The notes under the pieces are model-generated. The model saw only the letters and a program-made list of their open reading frames with translations, made no database searches and had not been told where the DNA came from. This document shows, in pieces, positions 1 to 5,721 of a stretch of 5,721 nucleotides of DNA. Origin of the DNA: an uncultured Prevotella sp. GTDB lineage: Bacteria > Bacteroidota > Bacteroidia > Bacteroidales > Bacteroidaceae. Position 1 is the first letter of the stretch. Every line of letters begins with the position of its first letter. The position numbers and the translations under genes are program-made. The stretch is taken from positions 1-5,721 of the forward strand of contig CAMBBY010000111.1 of the NCBI GenBank assembly GCA_945863825.1, written 5' to 3'.

Positions 1-46
1 TACACAAGGAGTATCGTCGGCAGCGTCAGATGTGTATAAGAGACAG
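1..46 (+). other. Untrimmed Illumina Nextera adapter (sequencing artefact)
   Basis: Bases 1-5 (TACAC) are the end of the P5 flow-cell oligo. Bases 6-13 (AAGGAGTA) match the Nextera i5 index S507/N507. Bases 14-27 (TCGTCGGCAGCGTC) are the read-1 adapter, and bases 28-46 (AGATGTGTATAAGAGACAG) are the 19-base Tn5 mosaic end. The parts are complete, in the right order and adjacent, so this is synthetic library sequence fused to genomic DNA that starts at base 47. The orientation fits read-through of a short insert carried into the assembly at a contig end. It should be trimmed and has no biological role. Confidence 0.98.
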
Positions 47-1733
47 CATCGACTACAAGGTACACGGTTTCGAGGACTTGAGATTGCATGCTACCTTGGG
101 TGCAGATATCTCAAAGGGTCGCCAGAGCCAGTCATTTGCTCCATCATGTTCTAACGCATTGTACTATGGTAGCTATGGTGGTGAGGAAATCCTGAAGCGC
201 AACCTCTCTTTGAGTGCTTACGCTCAGTACTACAAGGATTTCAACAAGATTCATCACTTCGACATCATGGCTGGTTATGAGTGGCAGCACTTCTGGCGCA
301 GCAAGAACAATGACTATGTAGGTTATTATCCAGATACAAATAACAATGCAAGTCTTGCAGGTACAGAGCGTCCTCATACTCCATATAGCGAGAAGAGCGA
401 AAGCTACCTGGTATCTTTCTTCGGACGTGCCAACTACACCTTGCTCGACCGTTACTTCCTGACAGCAACTGTCCGTGATGATGGTTCTTCACGTTTCAAG
501 GAGCACTGGGCATGGTTCCCATCATTCGCCTTTGCATGGAAGGCTAACGAAGAGGCATTCCTGAAGAACGCTGACTGGTTGTCTGACTTGAAGCTCCGTC
601 TGGGTTATGGTAAGACTGGTCAGCAGGCTGGTGATATCGGTGACTATGAGTGGATTCCTTCTTATGCTATCAGCACAGGTACAAACGGTTTCTATCCTGT
701 TACTGGTACAGGTGAGCTCTACAGACCAAACAACTACCGTCCTGACTTGAAGTGGGAAACAACCGCTACCTACAACGTAGGTTTGGACTGGGGTATCATG
801 GATCAGAGATTGTCTGGTAGCGTAGATTGGTACTACAGAAAGACTACCGATCTGTTGAACTATGCTCCACTTTCTTCTATGGCAGGATACAAGAACCAGG
901 CATGGCAGAACATCGGTTCCCTGAAGAACACCGGTGTTGAAGCAGCTATTACCTGGCGTGCTATCCAGACCAAGGACTGGTTCTGGACCATGACATACAA
1001 CTTCACTTACAACAAGAATGAGATTACCGACTTGAATGGTGTATCTGAGAATGGTGCTCCTGTTGTTAATACAAAAATCAAGGTAGGTGATGGTTCTGGT
1101 GCTTATCTGCAGGCTAACCAGGTGGGTTACGCTATGAACTCATACTACGTTTACCAGCAGGTTTACGACAAGAACGGCAAGCCAATTGAGAACTGCGTTG
1201 TTGACCGTAACGGTGACGGTAAGATCAATGAAAGCGATAAGTATCTCTACAAGAGCCCAGCAGCTCCTGTAACCATGGGCTTCTCTTCTCGCCTGGAATA
1301 CAAGAATTGGGACTTCGGTTTCTCTTTGCGTGCAAGCATCGGCAACTATGTATATAACAATGTTGAGCAGAGCATGAGTAACATGAATACAGGTGAGTGG
1401 TTCTCTAACTCTTTGAAGTACTTCTCCAACCGTTTGAAGAGTACAGTTGAGAGAAACTGGCAGACCTACGAGATCACTTCTAAGTTGTCTGACTACTATG
1501 TGAAGAACGCTTCATTCCTGAAGTGCGACAACATCACATTGGGTTACAGCTTCAACAACTTGTTTAAGACAAGCGGCTGGCATGGACTTTCAGGTCGTGC
1601 ATACGCTACTGCATCAAATGTATTCACAATTACAAATTATGATGGCTTGGATCCAGAAGTAGGCGATGGTAATGACAACAACCTCTACCCACGTCCATTC
1701 TCTGTTGTAGTTGGTCTTAGCTTGAATTTCTAA
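47..1733 (+). CDS. susC: SusC-like TonB-dependent outer-membrane transporter, C-terminal part (5' truncated)
   Basis: This is the C-terminal ~561 residues of a SusC/RagA-family TonB-dependent receptor, the 22-strand barrel that imports oligosaccharides across the outer membrane under its SusD lid. Family motifs seen in order are FFGRANY...RDDGSSRF (417-497), LRLGYGKTGQQ (594-626), PDLKWETT (741-764), NIGSLKNTGVE (909-941), an acidic D-x-N-x-D-G loop (DRNGDGKINESD, 1203-1238) and ASNVFTITNYDGLDPEV (1611-1661). The protein ends in LSLNF, with the terminal Phe typical of barrel proteins. SusC proteins are about 1000 residues long, so the signal peptide, carboxypeptidase-like domain, TonB box, plug and first strands are missing. 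The ATG at 30 is inside the sequencing adapter and is not a start; the Ser codon at 45-47 is part adapter. The gene ends in tandem stops (TAATAA), with susD 18 bases on. The family call is very firm; the substrate is inferred from the neighbours. Confidence 0.96.
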
Positions 1734-1735
1734 TA

Positions 1736-1751
1736 AGAAAGGATATTCATT
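1736..1751 (+). promoter_or_regulatory. Ribosome binding region of susD
   Basis: AGAAAGGA (1736-1743) sits 8 bases before the susD ATG and gives a recognisable AGGA core, which is not always present in Bacteroidota. It lies within the 18-base susC-susD gap. It supports the ATG at 1752 as the start. The next 14 bases across the start recur exactly at the susE start. Confidence 0.55.
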
Positions 1752-3365
1752 ATGAAAAAATATATTAAAAATATTGTTCCTGTAGCAGCACTCCTGCTTT
1801 CGATGGGAGCAACCTCATGTGTCGGTGATTTGGATGTTACTCCGATTAACCCGAACATTCAGACAAACCTTAACATCGATGGCCTTTTCAACAAGTGCTA
1901 CGCTAACTTTGCCATGGCTGGTAATGGTGGTGCTAATGGTGACTGCGACATTGATGGTATTGATGGTGGTACATCTGGTTTTGTACGCCAGATATTCAAT
2001 GCAAACGAATTAACAACCGATGAGGCTATCTGCGGTTGGGGTGATGATGGTATTGCCGGCTTCTGCTATAATAGCTACAATGCCACAAACCCAATGTTGA
2101 CCGGTTTGTACGCCCGTATTACAACTGGTATTGCTTATTGCAACCAGTATCTTGCAGAAGCAGGAGATCAGGATGCAACCAAGCTTGCAGAGATCCGCTT
2201 CCTGAGAGCATACGAATATTTTAGCCTGATGGACGGATGGGGCAACATCCCATTTACACTTCAGCCATTGACCAAGCCTGAAAGATATACCAGAGCACAG
2301 GTTTACGAATGGCTCGAGAAGGAGCTTCTTGAAATAGAGCCAAGTCTTTCTGAAGCAAAGGCTAAGAAGTCAACAGATGCCGGTTACGGCCGTGTAGATA
2401 AGGCTGCATGCTGGTTGCTTCTTTCCCGCCTCTACCTCAATGCAGAAGTATATACAGGCACACCTCAGTGGGCAAAGGCTAAGGAATACGCCAAGAAGGT
2501 AATGGATTCATCTTATAAGCTGAACACCAAAAGCGTAAACGGCTGGAGTGCTTACCAGATGCTCTTCATGGGCGATAACGGTGAGACAGATGCTGCTTAC
2601 GAGGGTATCTTCCCTCTCTTGCAGGATGGTTTGAAGACCACAAGCTGGGGTACAACACTCTTCCTGTTGGCTTCTACCTACGATCAAGATATGCACGCAA
2701 ATCCAAACAACCCTACAGCTACCAATGGTACTGACCAGGCTTGGGGTGGTAACCGCGCTCGTCCTGACTTGGTAAAGAAGTTCTTCCCTAACGGTAACAT
2801 TCCAAATCTTGAAAGCTACGCTACAGCAGAAGCTGCAGGTGACGACCGTGCTCTCTTCAACGGTATAAACCGTTCATTGGATAATGATGACGTTGCTACC
2901 TTCAAGAGCGGTTTCGGTGTTGCTAAGTTTACCAACTTCAAGACAGACGGTAGCGCAGGTCATGATGCTACATTCCCAGATGCAGACTTCTTCCTGATGC
3001 GTGCAGCAGAGGCTTACCTGAACTTTGCAGAGGCTGATGCCCGCATCAATGGTGGTCAGACTACAAAGGAAGGTACCGAAGCTATCAATGCTATCCGCAA
3101 ACGTGCAAATGCCTCTCCTCGTGAAGACAAGGGCTATTCTCTGAACGATATCTGCGATGAATGGAGCCGTGAGTTCTACTTCGAGGGGCGCCGTCGTATG
3201 GATCTGATCCGTTTCAACCGTTTTGGTGGCAATGTCAACTACAACTGGCAGTGGAAGGGTGGCACCAAGGAAGGCCGCAACTTCTCTAAAGATTTGAATA
3301 TCTTTGCTATCCCAACCAACGAGTTGACATCTAACAAGAATCTGATTCAGAACCCTGGATATTAA
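1752..3365 (+). CDS. susD: SusD-like glycan-binding outer-membrane lipoprotein
   Basis: This complete 537-residue RagB/SusD-family lipoprotein would cap the SusC barrel and hold glycan for import. A signal peptide (residues 1-22) ends at lipobox Cys23 (G-A-T-S-C). It is followed by VGDLDVTPINPN, the usual SusD opening. The helical TPR-like part includes AEIRFLRAY (146-154), and the C-terminal signature has FFLMRAAEAY (413-422) and EFYFEGRRRMDLIRF (474-488). Compared from memory with B. thetaiotaomicron SusD (551 residues), it is collinear throughout. Starch-site residues D73, R81, Y296 and W320 align with D71, R79, W299 and W331, while reference W96 aligns with C94 and a Trp lies two residues on. 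This favours an alpha-glucan ligand, by inference. It lies 18 bases after susC and 26 before susE, so it is probably co-transcribed. The lipoprotein signal and the ribosome site support the start. The Gly/Asp-rich stretch at 57-73 is a known feature of this protein, not a repeat expansion. Confidence 0.96.
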   Translation: MKKYIKNIVPVAALLLSMGATSCVGDLDVTPINPNIQTNLNIDGLFNKCYANFAMAGNGGANGDCDIDGIDGGTSGFVRQIFNANELTTDEAICGWGDDGIAGFCYNSYNATNPMLTGLYARITTGIAYCNQYLAEAGDQDATKLAEIRFLRAYEYFSLMDGWGNIPFTLQPLTKPERYTRAQVYEWLEKELLEIEPSLSEAKAKKSTDAGYGRVDKAACWLLLSRLYLNAEVYTGTPQWAKAKEYAKKVMDSSYKLNTKSVNGWSAYQMLFMGDNGETDAAYEGIFPLLQDGLKTTSWGTTLFLLASTYDQDMHANPNNPTATNGTDQAWGGNRARPDLVKKFFPNGNIPNLESYATAEAAGDDRALFNGINRSLDNDDVATFKSGFGVAKFTNFKTDGSAGHDATFPDADFFLMRAAEAYLNFAEADARINGGQTTKEGTEAINAIRKRANASPREDKGYSLNDICDEWSREFYFEGRRRMDLIRFNRFGGNVNYNWQWKGGTKEGRNFSKDLNIFAIPTNELTSNKNLIQNPGY

Positions 3366-3376
3366 TTCGCAAACAT

Positions 3377-3391
3377 AAAAAGGAATTCATT
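3377..3391 (+). promoter_or_regulatory. Ribosome binding region of susE
   Basis: AAAAAGGA (3377-3384) precedes the ATG at 3392 by 7 bases. The 14 bases TTCATTATGAAAAA (3386-3399) are identical to 1746-1759 at the susD start. Together with the lipoprotein signal that follows, this fixes the start of the susE-like gene. Confidence 0.55.
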
Positions 3392-4546
3392 ATGAAAAAT
3401 ATAATTAAATCAGCTCTACTCGTTGTCATGAGTTTAACTCTCATGACAGCTTGTAGCGACGACAATGACTCTAATCCGACTATTCAGTCACCAACAGAGT
3501 TCAAATTGAATACTCCAGCATTGGAGAATACACCAATCGACCTGGCGAATTCGTCTAAGATTATATTGACCTGCTCACAGCCAAACTATGGCTATACAGC
3601 AAGCGTTCAGTATACTGTCCAGGTAGCAACTACACCAGATATGTCTGATGCTCAGGAGATTTCAGAAACCAGCTCAAGCGCCAAGGTTGAAGTCAATGCT
3701 TCTTTATTGGCAAGTACTTTGACCAACATCTTTGTGGAAAAAGGCAAGACTGAGGCTGATTTCCCTATGGACGTAAAGGCTTACTTCCGCTTGAAGGCAA
3801 ACATTGTGACCAGCAATGGTAATGTTGTAGAAGGAACAGAGATTCTTTCTAATGTAGTTTCACTCAACAAGATTCACCTCTTGTTCTCATTGCCACCAGT
3901 CAACTTGCCTAGCCATGTATATACTGTAGGCAACTTCTGTGATTGGAAATGGGACAATTGCTTCGACATGGTTCAGGTTTATGGTACAGATAATACCTTC
4001 TGGCGTCTTGTCTATATCGACGATAGCGGTATCAAGTTCAATTCTGCAGCAGAATGGAACGGCAGCGAAGTTGGTTATGCTGGCATCACTGTTTCTGGCG
4101 ACTGCAAGGACGACATCATTGACAATGGAGGCAATATCGCTTCCAAGAACCCTGGCTGGTATCTGGTAATCGTAACAACATCTGTTGTAAACCGTGAAAT
4201 CCACTATGACGTTCAGTTCAACAAGCCAACAATCTGGCTCATTGGTCCTGCAGCAGGCAGCACCGACTACGCAGAGGAAGCAGAAGGCTGGTCATTCACC
4301 GTACCTACAACCAAGGACGGAGATTTCGTTTCTCCAGCATTTGCAGGTTCAGTTCCTGGTGGTGATGGTGATGGTGTACGTATGTACGTTAAGATTCCTG
4401 GACACGACTGGTGGCATTCTGAGTTCGTTGTATTAAGCGATAAGATTGCGTATCGTGCAACAGGCGGCGACCAGGCTAGAGTTGCAGGTTCTGCAGGTCA
4501 GAAGGTTTACCTCAACTTCTCTAAGGGAACAGGTGAAATCAAGTAA
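3392..4546 (+). CDS. susE: SusE-like surface glycan-binding lipoprotein
   Basis: This complete 384-residue protein is close in length to B. thetaiotaomicron SusE (387). It has a signal peptide (1-20), lipobox Cys21 (M-T-A-C) and an acidic tail S-D-D-N-D, the kind that directs lipoproteins to the cell surface. Residues ~30-160 fit the SusE N-terminal Ig-like domain: PTEFKLNTPA, then ILTCSQPNYGYTASVQYTVQV. Two carbohydrate-binding-type beta domains follow. The first (~174-278) has VYTVGNFCDWKW (W185, W187), W204, W222 and IIDNGGN (242-248). The second (~280-384) opens TIWLIGPA, carries the aromatic pair W340-W341 in HDWWH, and ends KVYLNFSKGTGEIK. Exposed Trp residues of this kind bind glycan in SusE/F proteins, but I have not mapped the site. 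It would bind polysaccharide outside the cell and pass it to SusCD, and has no enzymatic motif. Order susC-susD-susE and short gaps support the call; the true ligand is unproven. Confidence 0.88.
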   Translation: MKNIIKSALLVVMSLTLMTACSDDNDSNPTIQSPTEFKLNTPALENTPIDLANSSKIILTCSQPNYGYTASVQYTVQVATTPDMSDAQEISETSSSAKVEVNASLLASTLTNIFVEKGKTEADFPMDVKAYFRLKANIVTSNGNVVEGTEILSNVVSLNKIHLLFSLPPVNLPSHVYTVGNFCDWKWDNCFDMVQVYGTDNTFWRLVYIDDSGIKFNSAAEWNGSEVGYAGITVSGDCKDDIIDNGGNIASKNPGWYLVIVTTSVVNREIHYDVQFNKPTIWLIGPAAGSTDYAEEAEGWSFTVPTTKDGDFVSPAFAGSVPGGDGDGVRMYVKIPGHDWWHSEFVVLSDKIAYRATGGDQARVAGSAGQKVYLNFSKGTGEIK

Positions 4547-4550
4547 ATAA

Positions 4551-4563
4551 CGATTTAAAATCG
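4551..4563 (+). repeat. Short inverted repeat in the susE-susF gap
   Basis: CGATTT-A-AAATCG is a perfect 13-base inverted repeat between the susE stop (4544-4546) and the next ATG (4571). As RNA it could only pair about four bases around a five-base loop, so it is a weak hairpin, and it has no U-run to make it a terminator. It may be chance in AT-rich spacer DNA. Confidence 0.3.
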
Positions 4564-4570
4564 AAAGACA

Positions 4571-5721
4571 ATGAAAAAGTTATCATTATATATCTCTATC
4601 GCACTTGCAGGCCTCTTCATGGGGTCCTGCAGCGAAGATTTCAAAGACTGGGCAGATCCTCAGACTAATCCACAGGAAGATGCCGTTACAATTCCTGGCT
4701 ACCAGGCAAGTGGCGTTAACGCATTCGACTTGGCTAACGTTGCAGATAGCGTGAATGTTTATACCATCAGTTCTGCTGCTCTCCCTGAAGGTTTCGAATT
4801 GGGAAACAGCCGAATCGAACTGACTCCTGAGGGGGTAGAGAATGCAACTGCCACAGAAGTTAAGACTTCTAATGACGGTAAAGCTACCAAGGCTGACATG
4901 CAGGCTCTTATTGAAAGCGTTTACGGTAAGGCTCCTGTTGCCCGTACTTTCAACGGCCATGTTTACACAACTGCCGTCAAGGATGGACAGGCTGCTTTGA
5001 TTGACGCAGGTACTGTAAAGGTGACAGCTACACCTGTAGCTCCTAACATCTCTCAGAACTACTATATTATTGGTGGTGCTTTGGATTGGACTGCTGATGC
5101 AGCAAAGACCCAGAAGTTCAACCATAGCGACATTAATGTTTACGACGACCCTGTCTTCACTATCACAATTCCTGCAAAGGAGGGTGAAGATACTTGGTTC
5201 GGTATTGTAGATGACGCAGCTTGCGAAGCTATAGCTGCTAATAATGACTGGTCTTCTGTTCTCGCACCAGTAAATGGTAACGGCAATAACGCTATGAATG
5301 AGACAGAGCAGTTGGATACCCGTGCAAAGGTTGGCGACGGTGCATCATTCAAGGTTCCTGCAAGTGCTGGTGCCAAGTACATCAAGGTTGAAATCAACAT
5401 GTTGGACTACACCTACAAGATTACTCCTCTCTCATTCGGTGAGTACTTCTATGAGATTGGCAATGATTCTGGTTGGAAGACATCCAATGCTCTCTATGGT
5501 GGAAATGGTGATGGCAAGTATCAGGGATTCTACTATCTGAACGGTGAGTTCAAGTTCAAGCCTAATGCAGATAACTGGGCTGGTGACTATGAATTCGATG
5601 GCGAAGGCAAGATTGCCGACAATGGCGGCAGCAACTGCCCAGACCCAGGTGCTGGTTTCTACAAGATTGACGTTGACTTGCAGGCTGGTACATACGCTCT
5701 GACACAGGTTAAGTCCATCAC
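4571..5721 (+). CDS. SusE/SusF-family surface glycan-binding lipoprotein, N-terminal part (runs off window)
   Basis: The frame is open from ATG 4571 to the window end (383 codons plus two bases, no stop), so the 3' end is missing. It starts MKKLSLYISIALAGLFMGSC: a lipoprotein signal with lipobox Cys20, followed by S-E-D, a likely surface-export signal. Next comes DWADPQTNPQEDAVTIPGY (26-44), an opening I associate with SusE/F-type proteins carrying a DUF5115-like N-terminal region (recalled, not searched). A beta-rich domain runs to about 160. Two binding-type domains follow, beginning NYYIIGGALDW (163-173) and EYFYEIGNDSGW (291-302). The second contains W336 and DNGGSN (350-355), then GFYKIDVDL, resembling the middle domain of the SusE-like protein upstream. 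The likely role is binding polysaccharide at the surface beside SusCD. By position it corresponds to susF, but orthology is unproven, so no symbol is given. It lies 24 bases after susE with only an A-rich leader and no clear ribosome site. Confidence 0.87.
   Translation, partial: MKKLSLYISIALAGLFMGSCSEDFKDWADPQTNPQEDAVTIPGYQASGVNAFDLANVADSVNVYTISSAALPEGFELGNSRIELTPEGVENATATEVKTSNDGKATKADMQALIESVYGKAPVARTFNGHVYTTAVKDGQAALIDAGTVKVTATPVAPNISQNYYIIGGALDWTADAAKTQKFNHSDINVYDDPVFTITIPAKEGEDTWFGIVDDAACEAIAANNDWSSVLAPVNGNGNNAMNETEQLDTRAKVGDGASFKVPASAGAKYIKVEINMLDYTYKITPLSFGEYFYEIGNDSGWKTSNALYGGNGDGKYQGFYYLNGEFKFKPNADNWAGDYEFDGEGKIADNGGSNCPDPGAGFYKIDVDLQAGTYALTQVKSI

Larger units (their letters stand above)
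47..5721 (+). other. Sus-type polysaccharide utilisation operon (partial)
   Basis: Four same-strand genes, susC-susD-susE-(susF-like), are separated by 18, 26 and 24 bases. None of the gaps has a terminator hairpin with a U-run or a Bacteroidota-type promoter (TTTG/TAnnTTTG), so a single transcript from a promoter upstream of the truncated susC is expected. The order matches the binding and import half of the classical starch system. The enzymes and regulator would be outside the window. Confidence 0.8.

Noticed and set aside
28..46. Tn5/IS50-like mosaic end, possibly a mobile element border
   Set aside because: It is immediately preceded by the Nextera read-1 sequence, an index and P5 bases, so it is library adapter. 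No transposase or second end is present.
1920..1976. GGT/GAT-rich run in susD resembling a microsatellite or calcium-binding repeat
   Set aside because: It encodes a Gly/Asp-rich loop that I also recall at the same place in B. thetaiotaomicron SusD, so it is a family feature. The codons vary and there is no regular repeat unit.
3366..3391. Possible internal promoter between susD and susE
   Set aside because: The 26-base gap has no TTTG...TAnnTTTG-like Bacteroidota promoter and is filled by the ribosome binding region.
3887..4204. 105-codon reverse-strand open frame inside susE
   Set aside because: It is antisense to a conserved domain of the SusE-like protein, and its translation shows no domain or signal.
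4358..4378. Gly/Asp run PGGDGDG in the SusE-like protein as a possible metal site or repeat
   Set aside because: It is too short and irregular to support either. It probably forms a loop in the last beta domain.
4586..5125. 179-codon reverse-strand open frame
   Set aside because: It lies wholly antisense to the fourth lipoprotein gene. Its translation is Ser/Cys-rich with no recognisable domain, and it has no start context.
5140..5400. 86-codon reverse-strand open frame
   Set aside because: It is a shadow of the SusE/F-type coding frame and has no ribosome site or family features.

Overview
This window reads as part of a polysaccharide utilisation locus (PUL) from a Bacteroidota bacterium. 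The best guess is a gut Prevotella/Segatella-type organism, judged from protein flavour and codon style; this genus call is inference. Nearly all of the natural DNA (47-5721) is one co-directional plus-strand block: the 3' part of a susC-like TonB-dependent transporter gene, a complete susD-like gene, a complete susE-like gene and the 5' part of a second SusE/SusF-type gene. The gaps are 18, 26 and 24 bases with no terminator or promoter visible, so the four genes look like one transcript.

The first 46 bases are not biological. They are the end of the Illumina P5 oligo, an 8-base index (AAGGAGTA, which I recognise as Nextera S507/N507) and the Nextera read-1 adapter ending in the 19-base Tn5 mosaic end. 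The window therefore starts at a contig edge with untrimmed adapter. The ATG at 30 lies inside the adapter, so a protein beginning MCIRDS is an artefact. The true SusC reading frame enters from the missing upstream DNA.

Together the genes would build an outer-membrane glycan capture and import complex. SusC is the TonB-driven barrel, SusD the lipoprotein lid that binds glycan, and the two SusE/F-type lipoproteins are surface glycan-binding proteins. All three lipoproteins have a signal peptide with a lipobox cysteine. The last two have an acidic stretch just after that cysteine (C-S-D-D-N-D and C-S-E-D), typical of surface export in this phylum. The SusD protein aligns end to end, as I recall the reference, with Bacteroides thetaiotaomicron SusD, so starch or a related alpha-glucan is the most likely substrate. 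No glycoside hydrolase or regulator lies in the window.

I see no undescribed system here. The points most worth a second look are the adapter chimera, the altered aromatic position in the predicted SusD glycan site, a shared module between the two SusE/F-type proteins, and the near-identical translation starts of susD and susE.
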